Below, piece by piece: positions 54,624-64,000 of a stretch of 64,000 bases of DNA. The notes beneath the pieces were generated by a model. The model was not told where the DNA came from and ran no database searches. It worked only from the letters and a program-made list of their open reading frames with translations. The position numbers and the translations under genes are program-made. The DNA comes from Mesorhizobium sp. B2-3-12 (GTDB lineage Bacteria > Pseudomonadota > Alphaproteobacteria > Rhizobiales > Rhizobiaceae). Numbering within the stretch: the stretch's first letter is position 1; the number at the start of each line of letters is the position of its first letter. The stretch covers positions 124,001 through 188,000 of the forward strand of contig NZ_VFVR01000006.1 of NCBI RefSeq assembly GCF_006442205.1, given 5' to 3'.

Positions 54624-54680
54624 TCGAATACTCATAAAATTCGACTTAAACGCTAGGGCTAACAAGAGCTTACCGGTAAG
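54624..54680. promoter_or_regulatory. Palindromes upstream of ldtR
   Basis: Two symmetric sites lie upstream of the ldtR start (54561): TCGAAT (54624-54629) with ATTCGA (54639-54644), and the perfect 12-bp palindrome CTTACCGGTAAG (54669-54680). Either may be an autoregulatory operator. The surrounding 100 bp are AT-rich, as expected for a promoter. Confidence 0.4.
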
Positions 54681-54798
54681 AGGTTTCGCAAGACGCTTAA
54701 CGAACGGTCACCCGAGCAAGGATGATTAACCTAAAGATTTAGGCAATGATCGCGGGACCGGACAGCGGCGATCGCCGAGGGTCAACGTCCGCAAGGGC

Positions 54799-55221
54799 TT
54801 AGTGCCGTACCGGTCGTTTCTGCAGGTAGATGACGACGCGAAAGACGATGTAAAGCAGCGCCACGCAGGCATGCGAGACGATGATCAGCAGACGATGGCC
54901 GAAAAGCTCGGGAAAACCCGCATACATGACCGTCTCGGTGACCGCGCAGATGAACCAGATCACCGGTCCCCAGGATGCCAGCATCCACAACCCGGCCGCG
55001 GCGAAGGGAAAGAACACGGCGAGCATCACCGCCGCCACCTGCCAATGCACCGGCATGAGGTCGAAGCGCCACAGCGAGCCCGGATAGAAGCCGATCAGCT
55101 TGATCCAGTACAGGATGCCGAACAGCAGGCAGTAGCCCGCGATGACGCGCTGGAACCAGGCGAAGATCACCTCGACCGTCGAGGGTTGCAGAACGACACG
55201 TCTCGACGTCACCTCGCTCAC
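54799..55221 (-). CDS. DUF6163 membrane protein
   Basis: 140 residues with four hydrophobic segments (about 20-40, 58-78, 83-103 and 110-132). The start is GTG at 55219-55221, overlapping the stop of the hydrolase gene (GTGA). It matches the small rhizobial DUF6163 family by pattern: V-I-F-A-W-F-Q-R-V-I-A-G-Y-C-L-L-F-G and Y-I-V-F-R-V-V-I-Y-L. Function unknown; its neighbours suggest an envelope role. Confidence 0.7.
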   Translation of the reverse strand: MSEVTSRRVVLQPSTVEVIFAWFQRVIAGYCLLFGILYWIKLIGFYPGSLWRFDLMPVHWQVAAVMLAVFFPFAAAGLWMLASWGPVIWFICAVTETVMYAGFPELFGHRLLIIVSHACVALLYIVFRVVIYLQKRPVRH

Positions 55222-56261
55222 AGCCCAAGCTCCCGATCGCCGAGCGGGGCGAAATAAGAATCAATATCCGCCTCGCTGATGGCATCGAGACTTGCCGGCC
55301 GCCATTGCGGCTTCGAGCCCTTGTCGATGATGGCGGCGCGGATGCCTTCGTAGAAATCGTGGCCGGCCAGCATGCGGTTGAGGATGCGGAACTCCATCCT
55401 CATGCAGTCGTCCATCGACAAGGTCAGCCCGGCGCCGATCTCGCGCCAGGCAACGTGAAGGCTGGTCGGCGAGCGGCTTCTCATCATGGCCAGCGTCTTC
55501 TCGGCAAAGGCGTCGCCGCCGGCGGCGCCTTCAAGACTGGCAATGACGGCGGCAAGCGTGCCTTGCGAAAAATGGCGGGCGATCGAATCGACGTCCTGCC
55601 GTTCCGTCTCGCGTTTGGCCGGGACGAAGAAATCGCGCAACTCGGCGTTCGGGTCATTGCTGCTTGCCAATTCGTCGAGCAGTCCTGCCTGGTCGGCGGC
55701 CTTGATCGTGTGCGTGGCAAGGCCGGACCACAGCGCATCGCCATAACGGATACGCGCTCCCGTCAGCCCGAGATACATGCCGAAGCTGCCGCCGAGATCC
55801 GGAAGCAGGTGGCTGGCGCCGACATCGGGAAAGAAGCCGATGCCGACTTCCGGCATAGCGAACTGCGCATTTTCGGTCATTATGCGGTGCGAGCCATGGA
55901 AGGAGATGCCGACGCCGCCGCCCATGACGATGCCGTCGATGAGCGCGACATAGGGTTTCCTGAAGCGGGCGATGCGGGCGTTGAGCCTGTATTCATCGGC
56001 GAAGAAATCGACCGGCGGCTTGCCGGCACGGCCGGCCTCGTAGACCTGCAGGATATCGCCGCCAGCGGAAAACGCCCTGCCCTCGGCCTTGACGACGACG
56101 ACGTTGATGCTCGCATCCTGCTCCCAGGCATCGAGCGCCTTGCCGAGCGCCTTGACCATGTTGTGCGTGATGGCATTGAGCGCCTTCGGCCGCGTCAGCG
56201 TGACGACGCCGGCCCGGCCCAGCCGCTCGAAGCGGATCTCATCGCCGCCGCCAAAATCCAT
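55218..56261 (-). CDS. 3-hydroxyisobutyryl-CoA hydrolase-like protein
   Basis: 347 residues from ATG 56259-56261. The crotonase fold carries hydrolase-type motifs: F-S-A-G-G-D-I-L-Q-V-Y-E-A-G-R, G-G-G-V-G-I-S-F-H-G-S-H-R and M-P-E-V-G-I-G-F-F-P-D-V-G-A-S-H-L-L. The E and D there are the catalytic pair of HIBCH, which acts in valine breakdown. The size of about 350 separates it from simple hydratases. No other valine genes are adjacent. Confidence 0.87.
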   Translation of the reverse strand: MDFGGGDEIRFERLGRAGVVTLTRPKALNAITHNMVKALGKALDAWEQDASINVVVVKAEGRAFSAGGDILQVYEAGRAGKPPVDFFADEYRLNARIARFRKPYVALIDGIVMGGGVGISFHGSHRIMTENAQFAMPEVGIGFFPDVGASHLLPDLGGSFGMYLGLTGARIRYGDALWSGLATHTIKAADQAGLLDELASSNDPNAELRDFFVPAKRETERQDVDSIARHFSQGTLAAVIASLEGAAGGDAFAEKTLAMMRSRSPTSLHVAWREIGAGLTLSMDDCMRMEFRILNRMLAGHDFYEGIRAAIIDKGSKPQWRPASLDAISEADIDSYFAPLGDRELGL

Positions 56262-56421
56262 CGCCAGAGAATCCCTCCCCCGCGCCTGCGGGACTGAAGT
56301 GCTAAAGGCGGCGCAAGGGTGCGTCAATGGCAGCAGCCTGTCGGCCGCGGTCTTGGCGGCAAGCGGCAGCCGATGCTACGTTGGCGGCCATTACGACAGG
56401 CAAGAGCCGGATAGTGAGCCC

Positions 56422-57243
56422 ATGCCGCAGTTTTTGCGCCTTGTCCTTGTTCTGTGTTGCCTGTCTGCGTTGTGGGCAACCAGTGTCCCCGCAGGGGCGA
56501 CCGACCTTGGCGACCTTTACCAGTCGCAGACCATCGTCACCGGCCAGGGTGAAGAAAACCGCCAGCTCGGCTTCAGGATTTGCCTCGACAAGGTTCTCGT
56601 TCGTGTTTCGGGCGATCAGCGGCTGCTTGCCAGACGCGATATGGACGCGCTTCGCGACAAGGCCGGCAGCTTCGTCGACTCGTTCCGCTATCATGATCGG
56701 CTGGAGGGCATTCCGATCCATGACGAGCAAGGCACGCATGACCGGCCGCATGATCTCACCTGTTTCTACAAGCCTGATGTGATCGACAAGGTGCTGGCGT
56801 CGCTCGGCAGCAAGCCGTGGCTTGGCGAGCGGCCGACGCTCACCGTCTTTCTCACCGCCGAACAAGGAACCCGGCATTTCGTATTGAGCGCCGAGGAGAA
56901 CCGTGGCGAAACGATGCGCGAATCCTTCGACAATGCCGCCGGTCCAACGCTGATGCGCCTCGTGTTTCCCGGGATCGCGCAGCTTGCCGGCTTGAACGAA
57001 GAAGCGCTGCGCGCCGCCGACATGGCAAAACTCGATCAGCTGGCCAGCCAGGCTGGCGGAGACCGAGCGATTGCCGGCAGCATCATATGGAGCGACAAAG
57101 AGCTTGGCTGGATCGCCGATTGGCGTTTGGCCGACCGTGGAACCACCTATCGCTGGCAGGTCCGCGGTGTCAGCTTCGACGAGGCATTCCGTGTGGCCAT
57201 CGCAGGCGCGGCACGGATTCTTTCGGGTAATGGCCAACCCTGA
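56422..57243 (+). CDS. DUF2066 exported protein
   Basis: 273 residues with a signal peptide (M-P-Q-F-L-R-L-V-L-V-L-C-C-L-S-A-L-W...). DUF2066 features: E-E-N-R-Q-L-G-F-R-I-C-L-D-K-V-L-V-R-V-S-G-D-Q-R and F-R-Y-H-D-R-L-E-G-I-P, with Y-K-P-D near residue 114. The ATG at 56422 starts the signal peptide. Periplasmic, function unknown; divergent from the hydrolase and 108 bp upstream of hemB. Confidence 0.82.
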   Translation: MPQFLRLVLVLCCLSALWATSVPAGATDLGDLYQSQTIVTGQGEENRQLGFRICLDKVLVRVSGDQRLLARRDMDALRDKAGSFVDSFRYHDRLEGIPIHDEQGTHDRPHDLTCFYKPDVIDKVLASLGSKPWLGERPTLTVFLTAEQGTRHFVLSAEENRGETMRESFDNAAGPTLMRLVFPGIAQLAGLNEEALRAADMAKLDQLASQAGGDRAIAGSIIWSDKELGWIADWRLADRGTTYRWQVRGVSFDEAFRVAIAGAARILSGNGQP

Positions 57244-57351
57244 CCGAGATTTTGCGGTTGGGATCGGGCAGCTTCGAACGCTGGCACAATCGTGTCGCAT
57301 TGGTCCGCGACGCGTCCGCGTGGTAAAAGCCACCGATCCGGAGTTTTGGCC

Positions 57352-58383
<1,032 letters not shown>

Positions 58384-58763
58384 CCCCGACTTCCCGGGCA
58401 CTGCCTTTCAGGAGATGTCACCACTCTTTCGAGCGGCCGCCGGCTCCTTCGAATTCCCGCTGACAAAAACCGGCTGTTGCGGCAGGATTGAAGCGCAGTC
58501 AAAGGCGGCCAGCAGCCAACGCCCGCCCAAAAGGGTTGGCCAATGCCTCCAGTGGGATAATTACCCGATCCGTTTCACCGTCGGGCGAAGCCTCCGCTGA
58601 TGCAGGACGCGGACTTCGCCGTGACCTGAGGAACGGACATGCGATGCCCTGACCGGACGGCGAGGTTCGGACACCCTTTCGGCAAAAAACCGCTTGCAAT
58701 TCAAAATCAGTTTACCTAGAAGAAACCACTTGCAAAATACAACTGGTTCTAGGAGGAGGTCTC
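58384..58763. other. Gap between hemB and the DHFR-family gene
   Basis: 380 bp with no convincing gene; no clear terminator for hemB. The last 100 bp turn AT-rich and look like a promoter. It holds two CTTGCAA units (58692-58698 and 58729-58735). Confidence 0.5.
58724..58748. promoter_or_regulatory. Possible operator before the DHFR-family gene
   Basis: AACCACTTG (58724-58732) and CAACTGGTT (58740-58748) form an inverted repeat with one mismatch and a 7-bp AT-rich centre, ending 2 bp before the AGGAGGAGG ribosome-binding site (58751-58759). This is where a repressor would block expression. Confidence 0.5.
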
Positions 58764-59408
58764 ATGTCCAAACTTCGCGTCAACGCTTTCAGCCTGTCTC
58801 TCGACGGCTATGGCGCCGGTCCCGATCAGGACCTGGAGAATCCGCTCGGCGTCGGTGGAAAAGCCCTGCACAAATGGGCTTTCGGCACCCGCACCTTCCG
58901 CAAGATGTTCGGCGAGGATGGCGGTGGCACAGGCGTCGACGAAGACTTCGCGGCGCGCAGCTTCGAGAATGTCGGCGCCTGGATACTGGGCCGCAACATG
59001 TTCGGGCCGATCCGGGGCGAATGGCCTGACGACAAGTGGAAGGGCTGGTGGGGCGACAACCCGCCCTACCATGTGCCGGTTTTCGTGCTGACGCACTACA
59101 AGCGGGAGCCGATCACCATGGAAGGCGGCACCACCTTTCATTTCGTCACCGACGGCATCCATTCGGCGCTCGAGCAGGCAAAGTCGGCGGCCGGCGACAA
59201 GGACGTGCGGGTGGGTGGCGGTGTCGACACCATCCGGCAATATCTTCAGGAGAGATTGATCGACGAGATGCACCTGGCGATTTCGCCGGTGCTGCTGGGC
59301 AAAGGTGAGAACCTTTTTGCCGGGCTCGACATGTTGAAGCTTGGCTACGCGTGCACCGAGCAAGTGGCGACGGCGCTGGCCACGCACGTGGTTATCAAGC
59401 GGGCTTAA
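58764..59408 (+). CDS. Dihydrofolate reductase/RibD C-terminal family protein
   Basis: 214 residues of the RibD-C/DHFR-like fold: V-N-A-F-S-L-S-L-D-G-Y-G-A-G near the start, F-V-L-T-H-Y-K-R-E-P-I, then V-R-V-G-G-G-V-D-T-I-R-Q-Y-L and S-P-V-L-L-G-K-G-E-N-L-F for NADPH binding. Such proteins are stand-alone oxidoreductases of unknown substrate. A very strong ribosome-binding site and a palindromic upstream site suggest regulated, possibly high, expression. Confidence 0.88.
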   Translation: MSKLRVNAFSLSLDGYGAGPDQDLENPLGVGGKALHKWAFGTRTFRKMFGEDGGGTGVDEDFAARSFENVGAWILGRNMFGPIRGEWPDDKWKGWWGDNPPYHVPVFVLTHYKREPITMEGGTTFHFVTDGIHSALEQAKSAAGDKDVRVGGGVDTIRQYLQERLIDEMHLAISPVLLGKGENLFAGLDMLKLGYACTEQVATALATHVVIKRA

Positions 59409-59416
59409 TTACAGCT

Positions 59417-59626
59417 CTTTCTCCCCGTCACTATACGGGGAGAAATGTCCGGCAGGACAATGAGGGGCGGCGCTACCGGTCGAAGATTGCCTTTCCCGAC
59501 CACCCCACCGATAACAAAAATGGCCCAGAATACGTTTTCACGCAGGCCGAGTTCAAATGTAGAAGGTCAGCGCTGCCCCTCATCCGCCTGCCGGCACCTT
59601 CTCTCCGTATAGTGACGGGGAGAAGG
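59417..59626. repeat. RIME-like element, second copy
   Basis: Inverted arms of 58 bp, 59417-59474 and 59569-59626, agree at most positions (about nine mismatches) around a 94-bp centre. Each arm starts with a hairpin CTCCCCGTCACTATACGGGG (variant in the right arm) and contains the core GTCCGGCAGGAC or a degenerate form. It shares that core with the element at 40865-41030, but the flanking hairpins differ. It fills the gap between two convergent genes. Confidence 0.75.
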
Positions 59627-59633
59627 GAACCTC

Positions 59634-60554
59634 TCAATATTTCTCCGGCACGTAGAGTTCGCGGGGCAGGACCTGGCGCTCATATTCCGGGTTGAAGACG
59701 CGCTCGGGCAGCGTGATCTCCTCATGCGGCACCTCTTCATACGGCATCTGCTTGAGCAGATGATCGATGCAGTTCAGCCGCGCCCGTTTCTTGTCGTTGC
59801 CTTCGACGATGTACCAGGGCGCCTCCGGGATGTTGGTGCGGGCGAAGGTCTCTTCCTTGGCCTTGGTGTACTGTTCCCAACGCACGCGCGACTGCAGGTC
59901 CATGGGCGACAGTTTCCATTGCTTCATCGGGTCGTGGATGCGCATCAGGAAGCGCATCTGCTGTTCCTCGTCGGTGATCGAGAACCAGTATTTGACCACG
60001 GTGACGCCGGAGCGCACCAGCATGCGCTCGAACTCCGGCACGTCGTGGAAGAACTCCTCGACCTGATCGGGGCTGGCAAAGCCCATCACCCGCTCGACGC
60101 CGGAGCGGTTATACCAGGAGCGATCGAACAGCACGATCTCGCCGCCCGCCGGCAGATGCGGAACGTAGCGCTGGAAATACCATTGCGACTTCTCACGTTC
60201 GGTCGGTGCCGGCAACGCGACGACGCGGCAGATACGCGGATTGAGCCGCTGGGTGATGCGCTTGATGACACCGCCCTTGCCGGCGGAATCGCGGCCCTCG
60301 AAAATCACCACCAGTTTCTTCTTGTGATAGGCGACCCAGGATTGCAGCTTGATCAATTCGGACTGCAAGGAGATCAGATCACGAAAATATTGCATGCGAT
60401 CGATCGAAGGCGGATGCGAGTTCTTGTAGATCTTGGCGATCTCCAGCGACAGCGCCGGTTCCGACATTTCGAGTTCATAATCTTCGTCGAGCGTGTCGGC
60501 GAGTTCGGCTTCAAGCCAGTCCTTGGCAGGGGAATTCTGTCTTAGCTCGGTCAT
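59634..60554 (-). CDS. ppk2: Polyphosphate kinase 2
   Basis: 306 residues, a one-domain PPK2. Walker A is GRDSAGKGG, followed by V-I-K-R-I-T-Q-R-L-N-P-R-I; the lid/Walker B part has VLFDRSWYNRSGVERVMGF. It uses polyphosphate to phosphorylate nucleoside diphosphates (or monophosphates). The ATG at 60552-60554 begins at the conserved N-terminus; the longer frame upstream has no such similarity. Confidence 0.93.
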   Translation of the reverse strand: MTELRQNSPAKDWLEAELADTLDEDYELEMSEPALSLEIAKIYKNSHPPSIDRMQYFRDLISLQSELIKLQSWVAYHKKKLVVIFEGRDSAGKGGVIKRITQRLNPRICRVVALPAPTEREKSQWYFQRYVPHLPAGGEIVLFDRSWYNRSGVERVMGFASPDQVEEFFHDVPEFERMLVRSGVTVVKYWFSITDEEQQMRFLMRIHDPMKQWKLSPMDLQSRVRWEQYTKAKEETFARTNIPEAPWYIVEGNDKKRARLNCIDHLLKQMPYEEVPHEEITLPERVFNPEYERQVLPRELYVPEKY

Positions 60555-60833
60555 ATCAACTGCTCCGCTTGCAAGCCTGTCGTTTCCCTGTGGCGTCCCC
60601 AAATTGCCCGCCGGCGGCTGGAATGGAACACCTGAGCCGACTTCAATATAGACCGGCGGTGACGGTTTTATTGCAGCCCACGCGCGATTGCCGCCGTTGC
60701 TGATTCCGCGATGTATGATCGATCCACCGTCGATGCCTGGCGACAAGCCGACTGAATTGTCCTACAAATGCACGGTCACATTGCGGGCCGCCCTTTCGCG
60801 GCGCCCCAACTCAACACAATCGCGAGGACTGAC

Positions 60834-61877
60834 ATGGAATACCGCACCCTTGGCCGTTCCGGCCTGAAGGTTTCGACACTAACGCTTGGTACCATGACCT
60901 TCGGCGGCACCGGGCCCTTCGCGGCGGTCGGCAACAGCGATCTGGCCGAAGCGAAGCGGATGATCGACATGTGCATCGACGCCGGCATCAACCTCATCGA
61001 CACCGCGAATGTCTATTCGAACGGCCTGTCCGAGGAGATCATCGGCGAGGCGCTCGGCGGCAAGCGCAAGAACGATGTGCTGATCGCGTCCAAGGCGCGG
61101 ATGCGCATCGGCAAGGGTCCGAACGACGAGGGCCTGTCGCGTTACCATATCATCCGTGAGTGCGAGAGAAGCCTCAAGCGGCTGAAGACCGATGTCATCG
61201 ACATCTATTTCGTCCACCAGTGGGACGGCCTCACCCCACTCGAGGAAACCGTTGCCGCGCTCGACACTTTGGTCGGTCAGGGCAAGGTGCGCTACATCGG
61301 CTGCTCCAACTATTCCGGCTGGCAGGTGATGAAGGCGCTTTCGGTCAGCGACAGCCGCCACCAGCAACGCTTCGTCACCCAGCAGATCCACTATACGCTG
61401 GAAGCGCGCGAGGCCGAGTACGAACTGCTGCCGATCTCGGTTGACCAGGGGCTGGGCGTGCTGGTCTGGAGTCCACTCGCCGGCGGCCTGCTGTCCGGCA
61501 AATACCGCAGCGACAGTCCAACCGCCCGCCAGCTTGCCGGCTGGTCCGAGCCGCCGATCCGCGACGAGGACCGGCTGTGGCGAATCGTCGATGTGCTGGT
61601 CGAGATCGGCAAGGATCGTGGCGTATCGGCGGCGCAAGTGGCGCTTGCCTGGCTGCTCGGCCGGCCCGCCGTCTCCTCGCTGGTGATCGGCGCCCGCAAC
61701 GACGTCCAGCTCAAGGACAATCTCGCGGCGGCCGCCCTGGAGCTCGGAACCGAGGAACGCCAGCGTCTCGACGCCGTCAGCCGGCCACCCCTGCTCTACC
61801 CCTACTGGCACCAGCAACTGACGGCAAAGGACCGCTTCGGCCTCGCCGACCTTGTTCTCGACCGCAGCGATATCTGA
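60834..61877 (+). CDS. Aldo/keto reductase
   Basis: 347 residues. AKR landmarks: E-Y-R-T-L-G-R-S-G-L-K-V-S-T-L-T-L-G-T-M-T-F-G-G, I-D-T-A-N-V-Y-S-N-G (with the catalytic Asp and Tyr), L-I-A-S-K-A-R-M-R, and D-I-Y-F-V-H-Q-W-D. The catalytic His is in V-H-Q-W. The size and start place it with the YghZ/general-stress AKR group. GAGGA lies 7 bp before the ATG at 60834. Confidence 0.92.
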   Translation: MEYRTLGRSGLKVSTLTLGTMTFGGTGPFAAVGNSDLAEAKRMIDMCIDAGINLIDTANVYSNGLSEEIIGEALGGKRKNDVLIASKARMRIGKGPNDEGLSRYHIIRECERSLKRLKTDVIDIYFVHQWDGLTPLEETVAALDTLVGQGKVRYIGCSNYSGWQVMKALSVSDSRHQQRFVTQQIHYTLEAREAEYELLPISVDQGLGVLVWSPLAGGLLSGKYRSDSPTARQLAGWSEPPIRDEDRLWRIVDVLVEIGKDRGVSAAQVALAWLLGRPAVSSLVIGARNDVQLKDNLAAAALELGTEERQRLDAVSRPPLLYPYWHQQLTAKDRFGLADLVLDRSDI

Positions 61878-61901
61878 CCAGCGTCAGGCCGAAAGCGAGA
61901 G

Positions 61902-62873
61902 CTAGTTCTCGATGAACCGCCAGACCTCGGGATCGGGTTCGATCTGGCCGCCGAGCACGAAATATTTGTAGAGGACGAGCAGGGAGATCGCCTGCTCGTC
62001 CCGTTCGTTGAAGAATTTGCGGCAATAAGCATTGGCCGTTGCGATGATGCGCTCGGCCGCCGCCGGGTGCGCTTCGAAATATCGCACTTTTTCGCCGAGA
62101 TCGGCAAAGCCGGGGTCGAGCGCCACATAGTGGACACCAGCCTCGAGCTGGCTCTCGCCAAACCATGTCTCGTAGGTCGGCGGCGGCATCAGACAGAGCG
62201 AGTTGGAATTCATGATCCATTTGAGGTTGGTCGCCACGTCATTGCCCTCCAACGAGACGATGTAGCGATAGCGCAGGTGCTGGCTGATGCTGAGGAAGGG
62301 CTTGCTGTACTTGGCCGGCGCACTGCGCTTGTGCGAGCCGACGTCGCAGAACGGCAAGTCACGCGTGGCATCCAGGAACCGTGTCCTGATGGGATTGTTG
62401 AGGTCGCCGCGCCAGACCACCGCCGGGCGTTTGTCGGCGAAGGCGACAGCGTCGACCGGCATGTGGTAGTGGCGGAACTTGTTGAACTTCATGATGACGG
62501 CGTTGCGGTTGTCAGCGTGGATCGGCCGATCCTTGACGAGCGTCGGCAGCTTGGGCACGCCTTTGACGTCGCCGAACTTCAGGTCGACGAGCAATGACGG
62601 ATCGAAGTAGCGGGCAAATTCCCTCAGGTCGTAATAGTACATGGTCGGTTCAAACGGTATCTTGTCGATGCGCACCGCATCCGGGCCCGGTGTAAAAGCG
62701 TCCCGCAGCTTGTTGTAGTCATTCAGGCGACGGCGCACGGCCTCATCCGAGAGCCTGGCCTGTTCGAGGCGACCCGCCAACCGCCGTCGGAAGATCGCCT
62801 GGGGTGCCATGTCGCGCACGACGTTGCGCGCATAGTAGAAAACCCTTGCCGTCGTTCGTTGTATGGTGGCCAT
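61902..62873 (-). CDS. Glycosyltransferase family 90 (CAP10/LpsA-like), copy 1
   Basis: 323 residues from ATG 62871-62873. The GT90/CAP10 region is in the C-terminal half: K-P-A-V-V-W-R-G-D-L-N-N-P-I-R-T-R-F, R-Y-I-V-S-L-E-G-N-D-V-A-T-N-L-K-W-I-M-N-S-N-S and P-P-P-T-Y-E-T-W-F. Family members transfer xylose, glucose or other sugars; rhizobial ones modify lipopolysaccharide. It is the second of two tandem paralogues, 117 bp behind copy 2. Confidence 0.85.
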   Translation of the reverse strand: MATIQRTTARVFYYARNVVRDMAPQAIFRRRLAGRLEQARLSDEAVRRRLNDYNKLRDAFTPGPDAVRIDKIPFEPTMYYYDLREFARYFDPSLLVDLKFGDVKGVPKLPTLVKDRPIHADNRNAVIMKFNKFRHYHMPVDAVAFADKRPAVVWRGDLNNPIRTRFLDATRDLPFCDVGSHKRSAPAKYSKPFLSISQHLRYRYIVSLEGNDVATNLKWIMNSNSLCLMPPPTYETWFGESQLEAGVHYVALDPGFADLGEKVRYFEAHPAAAERIIATANAYCRKFFNERDEQAISLLVLYKYFVLGGQIEPDPEVWRFIEN

Positions 62874-62990
62874 CGTTCCCCTGCCCAAAACAAGCGCCGC
62901 TGAACGGACAACAGCGGGATGGTTCCCGCGGCATGGTTGCGCGCCATTGGGCCACGCATTCCGGCAGTGTCCGAACGGCGCGCCCCGCAC

Positions 62991-63962
62991 CTAGCCCGTT
63001 ATATAGCGCCACACCTCGGGATCAGGTTTGATCTGGCCCGAGAGCACGAAGTATTTATACAGCACCAGCAGGGAGATCGCCTGTTCGGTCCGCTCGTCGT
63101 CGAACGTCCGACAATAGGCGTTCGCGGCCGCGATGATGCGCTCCGCACTCCCTGGATTCCGCTCGAAATAGGCCACATGGTCCGCGATGTCCGAGAAATT
63201 CGCTTCGAGCGGCACATAGTGGACATTGGCTTCGAGCTGCCGTTCCGCGAACCAGGTCTCGTAAGTTGGGGGCGGCATCATGCAAAGCGACTTCGAATTC
63301 ATGATCCATTTGAGATTGGTCGCCACGTCATTGCCCTCGAGCGAGACGATGTAACGGTAGCGCTGGTGCTGGCGGATGCTGAGAAAAGGCTTGGCGTATT
63401 CCGCCGGGGCGTTCGGCTTGTGCGAGCCTGCGTCACAGAACGGCAGGTCGCGCACGGCCTCGATGAATCTTGTCCTGATCGGATTGTTGAGATCGCCGCG
63501 CCAGACCACGGTCGGCAGCTTGTCGGCGAACGAGAGGGCATCAGCCGGCATCTGGAAGTGACGAAACTTGTCGAGCTTCATGATGACCGCGTTCTGGTCG
63601 CCCTCGCGGATTGGCCGGTCCTTGACGATCGTGGGCACCTTCGGCACGTTCGCGACGTCGCCGAACTCCAGGTCGATGATCAATCCGGGATCGAAGTAGC
63701 GGGCGAATTCCTTCAGGTCGTAATAGTACATGGTCGGCGTGAAAGGCAGCTTGCTGATGCGCTTGGCATTGGCGCTAGGCGCGAAGCCGTCTTGCAGCTT
63801 GTTGTAGTAATTCAGCCTGCGGCGCGCCGCCTCGCCGGAAAGCCTGGCGCTTTCGAGACGGCCAGCCAGCTTGGCGCGAAACAGAACTTGCGGGGCGATA
63901 TCGCGCGCGACGTTTCTCGCATAGTAGAAAACTCTTGCTGCGGTCCGCGAAATGGTGGCCAT
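62991..63962 (-). CDS. Glycosyltransferase family 90 (CAP10/LpsA-like), copy 2
   Basis: 323 residues, exactly as long as copy 1 and alike along its full length: both start M-A-T-I-x-R-T-x-A-R-V-F-Y-Y-A-R-N-V and share V-S-L-E-G-N-D-V-A-T-N-L-K-W. Differences are scattered and the V-W-R-G-D-L-N-N block is conserved, so both are probably active with perhaps different acceptors. The ATG at 63960-63962 is close to the window end, so further copies could follow outside. Confidence 0.87.
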   Translation of the reverse strand: MATISRTAARVFYYARNVARDIAPQVLFRAKLAGRLESARLSGEAARRRLNYYNKLQDGFAPSANAKRISKLPFTPTMYYYDLKEFARYFDPGLIIDLEFGDVANVPKVPTIVKDRPIREGDQNAVIMKLDKFRHFQMPADALSFADKLPTVVWRGDLNNPIRTRFIEAVRDLPFCDAGSHKPNAPAEYAKPFLSIRQHQRYRYIVSLEGNDVATNLKWIMNSKSLCMMPPPTYETWFAERQLEANVHYVPLEANFSDIADHVAYFERNPGSAERIIAAANAYCRTFDDERTEQAISLLVLYKYFVLSGQIKPDPEVWRYITG

Positions 63963-64000
63963 CGGTCACTTGATCAAAAACAGAAAGCAGATCTCAATTC

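Overview
The window looks like a chromosomal segment of a GC-rich alphaproteobacterium of the order Hyphomicrobiales, most likely Mesorhizobium or a close relative in Phyllobacteriaceae. The basis is the gene order (glyA-nrdR-ribD-ribE-ribH-nusB; CBP3 chaperone-DUF177-plsX-fabH-ihfA-merR; thioesterase-rplM-rpsI), an ldtR-ldtP pair, a metal-type hemB without zinc cysteines, and rhizobial intergenic mosaic (RIME-like) repeats. This is recognition by eye, not a database result.

Layout. 1-4.9 kb: a cupin gene (cut by the window edge), metY, then a short leftward run (enoyl-CoA hydratase, VOC protein, AAA ATPase, CoA-binding protein) and a rightward thioesterase. 4.9-5.6 kb: a hicAB toxin-antitoxin locus whose toxin gene is frameshifted. 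5.7-6.9 kb: rplM-rpsI with a clear promoter and terminator. 7-14.3 kb: glycerophosphodiesterase, acyltransferase, agmatinase, argC, a sugar or antibiotic kinase-like protein, heme A synthase, DUF2842. 14.3-24.2 kb: an exopolysaccharide locus (deacetylase, GNAT/CelD-like protein, Wzz/GumC-type copolymerase with a degenerate kinase domain, Wza-type export lipoprotein, GT4 glycosyltransferase, initiating sugar-phosphate transferase, Wzy/O-antigen-ligase-type protein).

24.2-26.2 kb: a tRNA-Pro(GGG) gene whose 3' part is repeated 1.3 kb downstream. The pair brackets one DUF4062 gene and no integrase. An AT-rich, gene-free stretch follows. 26.2-30.7 kb: YbaK-type deacylase, small HTH protein, two exported proteins (one extremely His-rich), an ATP-grasp protein, a DUF883-like protein and a MerR regulator. 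30.8-38 kb: ihfA, fabH, plsX, DUF177, CBP3 chaperone, bamE-like lipoprotein and a K+-independent H+-pyrophosphatase. 38-42 kb: an OsmU/Yeh-type osmoprotectant ABC transporter split by a 38-bp inverted-repeat element.

42-50.5 kb: FMN reductase, MFS transporter, then nusB, ribH, ribE, ribD, nrdR and glyA. A tacAT-type toxin-antitoxin pair and an orphan antitoxin-like gene sit between ribE and ribH. 50.6-58.4 kb: NhaP-type antiporter, ldtP-ldtR cell-wall module, DUF6163, a 3-hydroxyisobutyryl-CoA hydrolase-like gene, DUF2066 and hemB. 58.7-64 kb: DHFR/RibD-C protein, a second RIME-like element, ppk2, an aldo/keto reductase and two tandem family-90 glycosyltransferase paralogues.

The most interesting places are the mini-island at tRNA-Pro carrying a lone DUF4062/winged-helix protein, the AT-rich origin-like stretch beside it, and the copolymerase whose kinase-like domain has lost its Walker A residues. 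No CRISPR array, complete insertion sequence, rRNA or intact prophage is visible.
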